Origin: Candidatus Limnocylindrales bacterium
Lineage (GTDB): Bacteria; Desulfobacterota; Binatia; UBA1149; CAITLU01
Direction of reading: 5' to 3'
DNA length: 64,000 nucleotides
Assembly: GCA_035571835.1 (NCBI GenBank)
Contig: DATNBU010000008.1
Coordinates: forward strand, 124,001 to 188,000
The notes under the pieces: model-generated
What the model was told of the DNA's origin: nothing
Databases searched by the model: none
Seen by the model: only the letters and a program-made list of their open reading frames with translations
Made by a program: the position numbers and the translations under genes
Part shown: piece after piece, positions 43,928-52,515 of the stretch
Position numbering within the stretch: the first letter of the stretch is position 1
Layout: every line of letters starts with the position of its first letter

Positions 43928-45394
43928 CTATGACTCTCCTTCCGCCGAGGCTGCGAATGAGGCGAGGGAAGGCGGTTCTGCGTAGTTGTTTTGTGGTGCG
44001 CCTGACGCGCGCGCGAGCGACGTCCTTGCGCCCCCGCCTAACTCGCCATCAACGGGCGACTGGTGCTGACAGGGCAGACTCGTAATCGCGCTTTCCGCGC
44101 TTTCCGCGCACCACTGGACAGGCCGGAGGGAGCCAGAAGAATTGTCGGAACTCGTCCGGCTGATGTATTGCACGGGGCGTCCGCGAGTCTTTACCGTCTC
44201 CACCGTAACAGCGCCGATGGCTTTGAGGTCCGCAATGGCGGTGCTCAGTTCCTTGGCAGTGATGTGGTTGGAGAAGATCTCTGTTCGGACTGTGGTCGTC
44301 GTGAGTGCGGTGCCGTCTTCGGGCAACCATGCAAGCAGGGTATCTGCCAGAATATTGCCGGTTGTCGCTCCGAATATTTCTAAGACTGATTGTTCGGCTT
44401 GTTCCCACAGCGCCAGAGCGCATCGAAGGTGGTGTTCCTCGATTCTCTTCGACTGCGCGCAAAGCGCGTAAAGCATGGAAAGGCGAAGGACGTGCGCCTC
44501 GGCCCGCGCTAGCAGCTGGCCAATGATTCCGGGGAAGTCGCGCGTCAGTTCTGGGTAAACCGCGTCCCACAAAGCGGTGGCGTCATCCGATCGCGTCATC
44601 TCCCCGCAGGCCTGGGCGAATTCGAGTGATCGTTGGACATCAGCCACAAGCACGCTGAGGGCAGCAGAATCCGCTCGTCCCGGGCTCGAAAGAAGCTTCG
44701 CACGCCCCACCGCGAGGAATATGAAGCGATTACCGAAGCCGTTGGCAGCATCCGTTTTTGTGAGGTGCGCCAGCAGGTCGGCGGTCGTGGAATGGGCGAT
44801 TACGCTGACGTGCGGAGCCGTGGCGCGCAGCGCGTCCTTGCGGGTCAAGACGCCGAGGTCTTGATGGTCCCAGGCTTCTCGGAGCGTTGCGGATAGTATG
44901 TTGTTCAGCCGCGTCGCCTGTATGAGGACCTTCGCAAACTCGGCTTCGGTGACCAGTACGCGCTTGTCGTCCACCCCGGGGTCCCACTCTGATTCCGAAC
45001 TCGGTCCGGAGTTTCGCACGGCGTTGATGAGCCCTTCGCCGGTGGATAGCCCAGCGAGCACTCGGTCCGATCTCCAGCCGGGGTCGGCGTCAGCGATTGC
45101 ACGCAGTGCGACTCGTAGGCCATCGCCCTTACGCCCATGTGCCGAAGCACCGACGAGCGCGAGGAATTCGTTGCAGTAGTGGGTAGTCTCGCCGACGTGG
45201 ACATGCGGCCCCGAACCCACAGCGCTGCCGAACGCGACGAGGAACTGCGCGGCTATTCCGAGCGGGTCCGCCTCAGTGTGAGGCTCGAACACGGCTACGA
45301 CGCGCCCGACAAGTCCCGAGTAGATTACCGCCGGGGCATTCGCTACCCGGGCTTTGTCGTTTACGGCGACAAGATTGTCCGTTAGTCTGTCCAT
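43928..45394 (-). CDS. DUF3987 (YfjI-like) protein
   Basis: A 488-aa protein matching the DUF3987 family common in phage-like islands, thought to be a helicase/primase-like replication protein. Visible are LVGASAHGRKGDGLR (a P-loop-like but altered Walker A, with HGRKG), DDKRVLVTEAEFAKVL, and SVIAHSTTADLLAHLTKTDAANGFGNRFIFLAVGR. The C-terminal region after about 420 is low-complexity and Ser-rich. It lies in the island core between the excisionase gene and an unknown gene. Confidence 0.8.
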   Translation of the reverse strand: MDRLTDNLVAVNDKARVANAPAVIYSGLVGRVVAVFEPHTEADPLGIAAQFLVAFGSAVGSGPHVHVGETTHYCNEFLALVGASAHGRKGDGLRVALRAIADADPGWRSDRVLAGLSTGEGLINAVRNSGPSSESEWDPGVDDKRVLVTEAEFAKVLIQATRLNNILSATLREAWDHQDLGVLTRKDALRATAPHVSVIAHSTTADLLAHLTKTDAANGFGNRFIFLAVGRAKLLSSPGRADSAALSVLVADVQRSLEFAQACGEMTRSDDATALWDAVYPELTRDFPGIIGQLLARAEAHVLRLSMLYALCAQSKRIEEHHLRCALALWEQAEQSVLEIFGATTGNILADTLLAWLPEDGTALTTTTVRTEIFSNHITAKELSTAIADLKAIGAVTVETVKTRGRPVQYISRTSSDNSSGSLRPVQWCAESAESAITSLPCQHQSPVDGELGGGARTSLARASGAPQNNYAEPPSLASFAASAEGES

Positions 45395-45468
45395 GATTCG
45401 TTGTGCTCGGCGGGCTTTCCCGAACGGCTGTGACGGAAGCCCGCTGAGTTCCAGTACCTCCTATCCAG

Positions 45469-45696
45469 TTATGCCTCGCTGGCGATTCCAGGACCGGCGT
45501 GGGCCCCACTGATATTTGCTGCTGTGTCCGCGCGTTGCTTCTCGATCCAGCTCTGCATGTCCTCATTGCGAACGCGGATCGCGCGACCGACGCGCAATGC
45601 GGGCAATTCCCCGTGCTTCAGCAATTCGTACACAACCGTTCGGCTAAGTCGGGTAGCTTCGATGACGTCCTGAACTGTGAGCAGCGTCTGCTGCAT
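45469..45696 (-). CDS. Excisionase-family DNA-binding protein (HTH)
   Basis: A 75-aa protein: LLTVQDVIEATRLSRTVVYELLKHGELPALRVGRAIRVRNEDMQSWI is a MerR-type excisionase/AlpA HTH. It is a second, distinct HTH protein in the island. Its start (ATG 45696) is about 160 nt downstream of the direct repeats at 45806, which may be its operator. Confidence 0.82.
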   Translation of the reverse strand: MQQTLLTVQDVIEATRLSRTVVYELLKHGELPALRVGRAIRVRNEDMQSWIEKQRADTAANISGAHAGPGIASEA

Positions 45697-45805
45697 GGCG
45701 TATTCTCCATCGCTGTCAGCGCGGTTTCCGGCGATGTTGCCGCGTACCGCCACGTCTGAGTTTCGCGGCGGCGGAGATTGCGCGCAATAGTCTGGATGGG
45801 AGGAG

Positions 45806-45849
45806 TGCGACCAAAAATTCGACGTTGCGACCAAATATTGCGATCGCAA
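45806..45849. repeat. Iteron-like direct repeats plus 12-bp palindrome
   Basis: TGCGACCAAAAATT (45806-45819) and TGCGACCAAATATT (45826-45839) are 20 bp apart, two helical turns, followed by the palindrome TTGCGATCGCAA (45838-45849). They lie in the ~200-nt gap upstream of the excisionase/DUF3987 genes and could be operator or replication-origin sites. Confidence 0.7.
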
Positions 45850-45900
45850 AATCGGAAGCGTTCTACGGCTCGCGCATTTGAGCGGTTGCCGGAAGGTGCA

Positions 45901-46407
45901 CTACGTCTTCGGGGACGCTTTCCCTTTTATTTGGTGTAGGACCGCCGACGGCGTAGAGTCGGCAAGTGCGCTCAGAAGAAAAAGCGCCCATCGTTCATCG
46001 CGACCACGACGCTTCTGGCGGAACCCCTCGTCGCCGTAGAAGCGCTCAAGTGCCAGCCGCCAGTCAATGTGTTTCACGAAATTTGGGTAGGGCATGGCCG
46101 CGCGTGGCTGTAGAAAAACCGCCTCCGTCTTGCTGTCCCAGCTGGTAACGAAGAAGTTCAGAAGTTCGTCACTTGCACTGGCGATTCGGCCTACCAGTTC
46201 CGGTGTGAGTGGTGGTGCGGACTGTACCCTGGGAAGCGGATTGCCGTACCGCGGATCGTCCTTGGATCTTGCAGCGATCTTCCAGCGAATAAAATTGTAG
46301 TCATCGGCAAGTTCCTCGCTCGGCACCGTTTGGAGATTGCCGTCGTGGTCGAGGATCCGAAGCCCCGGAGGTCGGCCTACCTTTCCCTTCGCAGGCCTGA
46401 TTCTCAC
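45901..46407 (-). CDS. Hypothetical island protein
   Basis: A 168-aa protein I do not recognise. It has a basic start (KGKVGRPPGLRILDHDGN), resembling the flanking segment of phage-related DNA-binding proteins, and KTEAVFLQPRAAMPYPNFVKHIDWRLALERFYG in the C-terminal half. It is translationally coupled (ATGA) to the upstream zinc-ribbon protein. Confidence 0.55.
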   Translation of the reverse strand: MRIRPAKGKVGRPPGLRILDHDGNLQTVPSEELADDYNFIRWKIAARSKDDPRYGNPLPRVQSAPPLTPELVGRIASASDELLNFFVTSWDSKTEAVFLQPRAAMPYPNFVKHIDWRLALERFYGDEGFRQKRRGRDERWALFLLSALADSTPSAVLHQIKGKASPKT

Positions 46408-46931
46408 GGTATATCCAGAGTCTGTTTGATCGCCGTCGCCATCACGGAAACATCTACGTCCGATGTAATCGGGGGCAAGGTGGCCTGGTGCTCCCGACGT
46501 AGTCTGTCTTGATGGGCCCGGAGCCAGCGCTCGCTGCGCGCCAATCGATGCTGGGCCGTCCGTCGCTTCCGATGCGTCCAGTTCCGGGCATCCTTACGCA
46601 GTGGGTGCCGGTAGCCGTACCGCTGAGAAGCGTAAACGAGGCTGTGGCAGTGACGGCAGCGCCATTCCAAGGCTGTGGCTGTCGGGGGGCGATACAGACT
46701 TTCGCAGCGTGCTCCGCACCCTGGGCATAGAAACCACCAACGAACGCATGCGCCGCCTGGACGGGCAATGAGACGAATGAAGGGCAGCTCGGGGAAGATC
46801 CACGGGCGGTGCCGGCCCAGAGTGGCGGCGTCTACGACAGAAAGGACGGTGGTGACGTGCAGCGCGGCGCACTGTTCGACGCACCATTCGTGGTGTTTCG
46901 GCCACCGATAGCTTACGAGGTTCGAAGACAT
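46404..46931 (-). CDS. Zinc-ribbon protein of unknown function
   Basis: A 175-aa protein with a four-cysteine pattern, CPGC (about 69-72) and CRHC (about 91-94), typical of a zinc ribbon, followed by an Arg-rich C-terminal helix (TAQHRLARSERWLRAHQDRLRREHQA). Similar Cys-rich proteins with a CxxC pair and aromatic residues are common in conjugative and phage islands. It is divergent from the HEPN/Toprim gene and overlaps the next gene. Confidence 0.6.
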   Translation of the reverse strand: MSSNLVSYRWPKHHEWCVEQCAALHVTTVLSVVDAATLGRHRPWIFPELPFIRLIARPGGACVRWWFLCPGCGARCESLYRPPTATALEWRCRHCHSLVYASQRYGYRHPLRKDARNWTHRKRRTAQHRLARSERWLRAHQDRLRREHQATLPPITSDVDVSVMATAIKQTLDIP

Positions 46932-47006
46932 TGTCGTAGAGTATCAAATTCCTTAGCGCGTCGCGCAAAGCCCGACGGCGCAGACTGAAATGCCGGAGTA
47001 GGATCG

Positions 47007-48335
47007 GTGGGAAGTTACGCAGAGTGCTGGCTGGGATCGTTTTATGTCGGCTCAACGAAGAACGACGTAGACCCGCGTCTGATGCAGCTCGTAAGGGCTG
47101 GAGATAAGGTCGCCGTCCGCGGAGACCGTTCCGCGATACCGATTCAGATGCACCGCTGGTGTGACGATCTCCCGGAAGGCGAGGAGGTTTCTGTCGTCTT
47201 CTATCGTGCTCCAGCTGTAACTATTCGGGAGCGTCTAGAGCTAAAGGGCTATACACTCGAATTGGCGACTGCGGCACTGGTTGCAAATCTCCAAGCCGAA
47301 GCGGTACGAGCGAAGAACTGGAGTGAATGCGAGCGAGGCGAAATATTTTTACCATTGGTTGCAACTCTCGAAAACGCCACCGTCGCTGCTTGGTTTTCCG
47401 CTCTGCGCGAAATCCATGACAAAGATCTTCAGTCAAGTAGGCAAAAACACGCGGCTGACAATTCGCTACTCGGCTATATGCTTAGTCACGATTGGCTTGG
47501 TTCAGGCCCCGATCCTTTCGTCGGAATTCGTCTCGCGTTAGAGGTTTGCGAGCCAGACGCCGAGTTGATTTACGACATCACCGATCTCGTGCGGACTGAG
47601 GCGTCCGCGGAGGACGAGGAAGATTACGTTGCTTATGTTGATGGGTTGATGTCGAGCAGTTACGCTTCGAGCGCGAAGACGATAATTCTAACTGAAGGTC
47701 GAACCGATAGTCGATTCATCAGTGAATCGCTGAAATTATTGTACCCACATCTCGCGGAATACTTCAGTTTCATGGATTTCGAGAACGCGCGCGTAAGTGG
47801 TGGCGCGGGAAACCTTGCGAATCTGGTCAAGGCGTTCGCCGGTGCCGGAATAGTAAACAAAACCATCGCAATTTTTGACAATGACACCGCGGGCGACGCC
47901 GCAATGCTTACCCTTCGGAGTGTTACTCTGCCGGATAGTATTCGCGTCCTACGACTACCCGACAGTGAATTTCTGTTGACGTATCCTACGATTGGACCGT
48001 CGGGTGCGACGCCCATGAATGTGAACGGCCGAGCGGCCAGTATTGAACTTTATCTAGGTGCAGACGTACTTCGAGACGAAAACGGAGAGTTGCTGCCGGT
48101 ACAGTGGACCGGGTACGAGCCAGCACTACAAAAATATCAAGGCGAAGTTTTATTTAAAGATAGAATTCGAGAACGTTTCGATAGCCGCTTGGACGCGTGT
48201 CTAAGAGATCCGGACAGGGTTAAATTAACTGACTGGAGCGGAATTCGCCAGATTCTCCAGATGCTCTTTTCGGCATTCCACGACTCGGACGGAAAAGAGA
48301 TACTGGCAGGAATTGCTGAGTGGATGGACTTGTAA
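47007..48335 (+). CDS. HEPN/Toprim-associated protein, candidate defence gene
   Basis: A 442-aa protein. The N-terminus MGSYAECWLGSFYVGSTKNDVDP matches the HEPN/Toprim N-terminal domain. A Toprim domain follows with the Glu in ILTEGRTDS (about 232), and the acidic pair in AIFDNDTAGDAA (about 292), the Mg2+ sites of OLD/primase-type nucleases. Toprim proteins of this layout are found in antiphage islands. Base composition is richer in A+T than in neighbours, suggesting recent transfer. It starts at GTG 47007 and converges with the TIGR02391 gene, 10 nt away. Confidence 0.78.
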   Translation: MGSYAECWLGSFYVGSTKNDVDPRLMQLVRAGDKVAVRGDRSAIPIQMHRWCDDLPEGEEVSVVFYRAPAVTIRERLELKGYTLELATAALVANLQAEAVRAKNWSECERGEIFLPLVATLENATVAAWFSALREIHDKDLQSSRQKHAADNSLLGYMLSHDWLGSGPDPFVGIRLALEVCEPDAELIYDITDLVRTEASAEDEEDYVAYVDGLMSSSYASSAKTIILTEGRTDSRFISESLKLLYPHLAEYFSFMDFENARVSGGAGNLANLVKAFAGAGIVNKTIAIFDNDTAGDAAMLTLRSVTLPDSIRVLRLPDSEFLLTYPTIGPSGATPMNVNGRAASIELYLGADVLRDENGELLPVQWTGYEPALQKYQGEVLFKDRIRERFDSRLDACLRDPDRVKLTDWSGIRQILQMLFSAFHDSDGKEILAGIAEWMDL

Positions 48336-48345
48336 AGAAGCAGGT

Positions 48346-49059
48346 CTACTCAGCCCGGCGCTTGTCGACGATAAACAGCAGGTGGCTCGCGAGGATGATC
48401 ATCTCGACGGCCTCCTGTGCCTCGACCACTACTTGTCGGTGACTATGTGGATTTTTGTAAGAACCCACTGCCCCGGCCATTAAGTTGGCAAGTGCTTCTT
48501 GTTCTGCGACGAGAGCATGTTTGTCCGCGAGGGGCCCAGTGGTTGGTTTGAAGGCGAGGCGAACGAGCGTAACGCCAATGTCCGTGTCGGAAAGTCCGGC
48601 TTGCTGCCGAATATGAACTTCCAAGATCTTAAAGCTCTGGAAGACGGCGACGTCGTAATCTCCCCTAAGAAACGGGGCGTACACTTTCTGAACGAGCGCA
48701 GGGTGGAGCAGTCCCTTAGGAAGTAGGTTTGCATGTCTGTACGCTACAATTCCTGCCGGAGTTGCCGCTTCTTTTCCGCGACGCGTGACGAAGACAAGGT
48801 CGCCACTGCTTTCCGCGGTAGGTGCCAGAAGGCCCTCGCGAAGCAGCCACACCCAAGCCTCCATGATCGCACGGGAAATCTCATCGTGCCTTTCTTGCGG
48901 GTATCCCTGCAATGCATTGCTGCGACCGAAGTTTTGACGATGCAATTCGTTTGCTTTGACCTTCGGCGAAGCGAGGTACTGCAACACCAAGCCAGCTAAT
49001 TCCTCAGCCTCGAGTGCGAGAAGTGAATCGACGTCCGATACGAGATCGCTAAAGAGCAC
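48346..49059 (-). CDS. TIGR02391 (Ymh-like) HEPN protein, candidate defence gene
   Basis: A 237-aa protein matching TIGR02391/Ymh: HPALVQKVYAPFLRGDYDVAVFQSFKILEVHIRQQAGL, then a C-terminal GAVGSYKNPHSHR, where the R/K-N-P-x-x-H segment is the HEPN ribonuclease-type active-site motif (here starting with Lys rather than Arg). Such proteins are common in abortive-infection and island contexts. It is next to, and convergent with, the HEPN/Toprim gene. Confidence 0.78.
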   Translation of the reverse strand: MLFSDLVSDVDSLLALEAEELAGLVLQYLASPKVKANELHRQNFGRSNALQGYPQERHDEISRAIMEAWVWLLREGLLAPTAESSGDLVFVTRRGKEAATPAGIVAYRHANLLPKGLLHPALVQKVYAPFLRGDYDVAVFQSFKILEVHIRQQAGLSDTDIGVTLVRLAFKPTTGPLADKHALVAEQEALANLMAGAVGSYKNPHSHRQVVVEAQEAVEMIILASHLLFIVDKRRAE

Positions 49060-49182
49060 GCTGCCTCACGATGATGAGTCACGGATACACGCGAGAAACA
49101 GACGCACCGACGCGCCTTGCCGGCCAATTCGGGTCCGCGATTGTCTAATGCGGTGCGACATCGTCTTCTCTGCGAGATCTTG

Positions 49183-50070
49183 TCACGAGCCGGTGCGAAC
49201 AGCGCGGGTAGAGTGGAACGCAATCTTGTAGTCGTAGTAGGTACGCCCATTATCCGTGTAAACACCCCATGCACGCGACGACCCATTCCTGGTCGTAGTG
49301 GTGGACCAGTAGCCCGACGAGGCGTCGCAGCTACATGTCGGATCCGAGATGTCTGTACAGACGATGGAGCAGCTCTCTGTGCACACGAGGGAACAATTAT
49401 CGCCACTGTCGAACGCGCCCGCTACGGCGGGACCCGGCCCCGGGTCTGACCTGCTGTAGTCTACGATGGTAAGCAGTTCTCGGATGTTCGGCAGTCGCCA
49501 GTCACGATGTCCGGCAAAACCGCAACGTCCTCCCACTAGCCGGCAATCAAGATCCTTAGTGCAACTCAAGATAGTGTTCCGATCACATCGATTGTTCAGC
49601 TGGTTAAGAAAGACTGAATGCGCTGAGCCGTCGAACGCAGTAGGCCCACTTGACCAACTGTATTGATTTCTGGGGTCGTGCGGATTTGCGCAAGAGTTGC
49701 CAGCCTCCACGGCGCATTGCACCGGAGGAAGGGTAACGAAGCCGATCTTTTTCTCCCACATCAGGCCTGTGTTTTTGTCGGTGACTGTTCCGTCTGCATT
49801 GTCAGTGACGGCAAACGGCAAGCCGGTTTGAAGGTCGCCGTCGTCACCCGCGCCGAAGCTCGTCGTCTGGCCAGTCCTGAGAGGCTGCCCGAAGAAGGAG
49901 CAGAGTAAGGCGACTGACTGGCCGACGGCCTTCTTCAGAACCGACAACGCATCCGAGGTCGTGACGGAACCGCTGTCATCTACGTCACCGCAGACCGGGG
50001 CTGCCGGTAGCGCAATACGAGCAGTCAGTAAGAATGCTGCACCCATTGCCCATGTGTGCATCCGCCGCAT
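49183..50070 (-). CDS. Secreted DUF1566 (Lcl C-terminal) protein with dockerin-like repeat
   Basis: A 295-aa exported protein. After a signal peptide (GAAFLLTARIALPAA) comes CGDVDDSGSVTTSDALSVLKKAVGQ, an EF-hand/dockerin-like Ca2+ pattern (DxDxSGxVTxxDA). A DUF1566 (Lcl) domain follows: DGTVTDKNTGLMWEKK, GHRDWRLPNIRELLTIVDYSR and YWSTTTTRN. Cys are plentiful, fitting periplasmic or surface disulfides. It is a paralogue of the protein at 53271-54128 in island II. Function unknown; the Lcl fold is often lectin-like or adhesive. Confidence 0.8.
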   Translation of the reverse strand: MRRMHTWAMGAAFLLTARIALPAAPVCGDVDDSGSVTTSDALSVLKKAVGQSVALLCSFFGQPLRTGQTTSFGAGDDGDLQTGLPFAVTDNADGTVTDKNTGLMWEKKIGFVTLPPVQCAVEAGNSCANPHDPRNQYSWSSGPTAFDGSAHSVFLNQLNNRCDRNTILSCTKDLDCRLVGGRCGFAGHRDWRLPNIRELLTIVDYSRSDPGPGPAVAGAFDSGDNCSLVCTESCSIVCTDISDPTCSCDASSGYWSTTTTRNGSSRAWGVYTDNGRTYYDYKIAFHSTRAVRTGS

Positions 50071-50253
50071 AGCGGCATACTCTTCCCCAGCCCGAGTTGA
50101 CGCCAGCGCGCACTATTCCCGTCTGCAAAGACCACCTCGCGCCTACTGCGCGATTCTCAGAGAGACGTAAGGATCAGTCTCAGGCGACCGGGGCGCGTCG
50201 CCTAGGCAAATAGGACCGGTCACGGGTAACCTTTGCGTGAACTGCGTCCAACA

Positions 50254-50499
50254 ATGATGCTTGAGCTTGTGGCATTGATTCTTTGTGACGAATGCGGCCG
50301 AGAGATCTCCGACAAGGCGTTGGAATGCCCTGGCTGCGGAAACCCGATAGTCGGCATATTCCCGAAAGCGTGGAGAGGTCGGAAGCGTGAGGCTTCAAAG
50401 GAAGGCATATTTCTCCAGACACTCAACGCGGGCTGCACCATCATTTTCCTCTTCATTGGTCTGGTTGTACTGCTTGCGATGTTCGGCAGTAAGAAGTGA
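50254..50499 (+). CDS. Small zinc-ribbon membrane protein
   Basis: About 81 aa with a zinc-ribbon start, CDECGREISDKALECPGC (CxxC...CxxC), then a basic linker and one C-terminal membrane segment (TIIFLFIGLVVLLAMF). The layout is that of small zinc-ribbon/TM proteins of unknown function. A TTG at 50233 with in-frame codons is an alternative start. Confidence 0.65.
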   Translation: MMLELVALILCDECGREISDKALECPGCGNPIVGIFPKAWRGRKREASKEGIFLQTLNAGCTIIFLFIGLVVLLAMFGSKK

Positions 50500-50696
50500 C
50501 TGCTCCACGTAAAGACAGCGGCTGGGTAAACTGAGCCACTTGCGCGCAGATAGCGAAGATCACAGGGAAAGTTGCGGCGGAGGAGATAGACAATCCCTCG
50601 ACAAGCGGAACGTTCGCATACGTCATGTGTGCATAACTGCAAAAGGCTAGGTTCCAGTCCATTGCACCGGGCTGGGGCGTAATACAAGGCTCGAAA

Positions 50697-51383
50697 ATGG
50701 CCGCTGGTAGCGACGAGGCAACAGCGCAGCTACATGATCTGCGGCTGTTAGAAGCAAAGGAGGCTGCGTACTACGGTGCGTTAGTGCAGGCTTGGTTTTC
50801 AACCCGCATGGAGCGGGACCGCACTATCATCGCCCTCTCAGCGGGAGGTGTCGGCGTCCTCGTTACACTGCTGACGTCGCGGTCGCCGATGACGGACACC
50901 GAGTTCGTGCTTTATATCCTGGATAGCTTTGCCTTTATGACGGCAATTGTGGCCGGTATCACTGTGCTTCAGAGAAATAGCGATTACATCGTACAGTTGT
51001 TGCGGAAGCCCGAGGAACCCGACGATCGCGCGTTGCAATGGCTCGATAGACTAGCCGTAGGTGGTTTTGCACTTGGGCTCGTTCTCGCGCTGACGGTTGG
51101 AATTGTGGCAGGCGCTAAAAAATTGAATATGGAGGAAAGATCGATGGCGAAAGAACCTGTAAGGTCCCGACAAACACTGGACGAGGCGTTCCACGGCGCA
51201 AACGCCCTGAGGCCAAGTGCCGCATCGAACTCCGAGAGAAGCTTCAACGGCGCGGCATCACTGGCTCCCACGCAACCGGTAGCCACGCAACCAACTTCGC
51301 AATCGTCAACTCAGCAGCAGCAGCCCGCGCAGCCCGCATCGCAGACACAAGGTGGCGGAGGCAGTAACGGGAGCAGTGAGTGA
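50697..51383 (+). CDS. Membrane protein with Gln/Pro-rich tail, unknown function
   Basis: A 228-aa protein with three hydrophobic segments (IIALSAGGVGVLVTLLT; SFAFMTAIVAGITVL; GFALGLVLALTVGIVAGA) and a long polar tail rich in Gln, Ser, Pro and Gly from about 150. A short amphipathic helix precedes the first segment (ATAQLHDLRLLEAKEAAYYGALVQAW). I do not recognise it. It ends with TGA at 51383 just before the candidate integrase remnant. Confidence 0.6.
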   Translation: MAAGSDEATAQLHDLRLLEAKEAAYYGALVQAWFSTRMERDRTIIALSAGGVGVLVTLLTSRSPMTDTEFVLYILDSFAFMTAIVAGITVLQRNSDYIVQLLRKPEEPDDRALQWLDRLAVGGFALGLVLALTVGIVAGAKKLNMEERSMAKEPVRSRQTLDEAFHGANALRPSAASNSERSFNGAASLAPTQPVATQPTSQSSTQQQQPAQPASQTQGGGGSNGSSE

Positions 51384-51393
51384 TCAGCGACTC

Positions 51394-51830
51394 TCACTTA
51401 TCCGACCGACCCAGTTCTGCCCCCGATTCGCTGCAAAGCGGTGCGCTGTGGCGCGACCGAACGGAACCAGCAGCGACGTTTCCCACTGATTCCGTACGTT
51501 GCTGTTCCTCGCTGCCGAAGCCCTGACGATCCCCGTAGTCACAAACATTACAAATGTTGAGTCTGTAACTCCGCGCAAAATCTTGCTGCGCGATTACCCG
51601 AGGGGCTTCAGCATCAGACACGGAATCGCTGGGGGCGGTGCCGGGGTAGGGGCAGGGGCCTGAGGCGGGTTCGCTCGCTCGAATAGCCGCACGGGCACCC
51701 GTCGCCTCGTCTGTCAGGTGGAGTTGCTTCCAGCTGCGGCCGAGGCCACTTCCACACGTTCTCCGTTGGTGGCGCTGCCGTGCTTGAGGCTGGTGCCGGT
51801 TCTAGTGCCGGTTGGTGGTCGAAACTGATC
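51394..51830 (-). pseudogene. Candidate decayed integrase 3' end
   Basis: On the minus strand an open frame contains PPTGTRTGTSLK near 51790-51815, matching the TGTSTGTEP tail of the island I integrase (near 42060), and continues as a low-complexity tail to a stop at 51394. The DNA pattern GGTGCCGGTtctaGTGCCGGTT is the shared feature. It sits just left of attachment copy B, where an older integrase could have been. It has no catalytic domain. Call uncertain. Confidence 0.35.
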
Positions 51831-51930
51831 AAACGTGATCGAAGCCAGTGGAAGTCTGCGAATCGCTAAGTGCGCGTGTTCATTCGTAACAGCCTGTCAC
51901 ACCAGCGTTTCATCATCGTCGTCACTCGCA

Positions 51931-51980
51931 CTTCTAAGCCGGTGGTCGCTGGTTCGAATCCAGCCGGGCGCGCTTTTTTT
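51931..51980 (+). mobile_element. Attachment-site copy B
   Basis: A direct repeat of the 3' half of tRNA-Arg, identical to copy A over its length, including the 7-T run. It lacks the 5' half of the tRNA, so it is not a functional tRNA gene. It separates islands I and II. Confidence 0.88.
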
Positions 51981-52096
51981 GCTCGGGTCGCTGCTCAAGC
52001 AGGGCCGCCGCGAGTCTCGTCCCGGTAAATGACTTGCTGGACGCTCGGCAGGCCGTCCGCTACATTCCACTTGCGACCGCACCTTGGGAAACCCGC

Positions 52097-52306
52097 ATGA
52101 AATACAACATTGATTGTGAGCGCGAAGAGGACGGACGATGGATCGCGGAGGTCCCGGAGTTGCCTGGCGTATTGGCTTATGCGGCCACGGCCGAAGAAGC
52201 CATGTCCAAGGCTGAAGTCCTTGCCCTTCGCGTGCTGGCCGAACGCCTGGAACACGGCGAGGCTCGGCCTGTGGACATCAGCATCACCGTTCCCGCCGTC
52301 GCATGA
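52097..52306 (+). CDS. hicB: HicB-type antitoxin
   Basis: A 69-aa partial-RNase-H-fold antitoxin: YNIDCEREEDGRWIAEVPELPGVLAYAATAEEAMSKAEVLALRVLA is the HicB core. It lacks the C-terminal DNA-binding extension of longer HicB proteins. The ATG at 52097 is preferred, and its stop overlaps the HicA start by ATGA. It neutralises the HicA mRNA interferase. Confidence 0.87.
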   Translation: MKYNIDCEREEDGRWIAEVPELPGVLAYAATAEEAMSKAEVLALRVLAERLEHGEARPVDISITVPAVA

Positions 52307-52515
52307 GTCATTGGCCGTCGGCGCGGGCCAACCGTGTCCTTGCGGCCCTCTTTCGTATCGGCTGGAGCGTCAAGCGCCAGTCTGGTTCCCACAAGACTTT
52401 GCAACGGGAAGGGTGGCCCGATTTCGTCTTTGCGTTTCACGAACGGGAAGAGCTCGGGCCGCGGATGCTGGCTCGAATCGCAAAGCATAGCGGCCTTGAG
52501 CCGGAGGACCTTTGA
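52303..52515 (+). CDS. hicA: HicA-type mRNA interferase toxin
   Basis: A 70-aa YcfA/HicA toxin: NRVLAALFRIGWSVKRQSGSHKTLQREG shows the double-stranded-RNA-binding-like fold with the catalytic His in GSHK; the C-terminal RMLARIAKHSGL is a typical end. It cleaves mRNA when free of HicB. The antitoxin-first order and ATGA overlap are common for the pair. Confidence 0.87.
   Translation: MSHWPSARANRVLAALFRIGWSVKRQSGSHKTLQREGWPDFVFAFHEREELGPRMLARIAKHSGLEPEDL

Larger units (their letters stand above)
42004..51980. mobile_element. Integrated genomic island I
   Basis: Bounded by attachment copies A and B. It has an integrase beside the tRNA, two excisionase-like proteins, a DUF3987 protein, a candidate defence pair and mostly orphan genes. 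The HEPN/Toprim gene is visibly richer in A+T than its surroundings. These are the marks of a tRNA-targeted island. Confidence 0.85.

Noticed and set aside
51931-51980. A second tRNA-Arg gene
   Set aside because: Only the 3' half is present, with no 5' acceptor or D-arm; it is an attachment-site duplicate, as is the copy at 58015.
51897-52082. A short minus-strand frame containing GWIRTSDHRL
   Set aside because: This is antisense translation of the tRNA-Arg fragment, a common annotation artefact.
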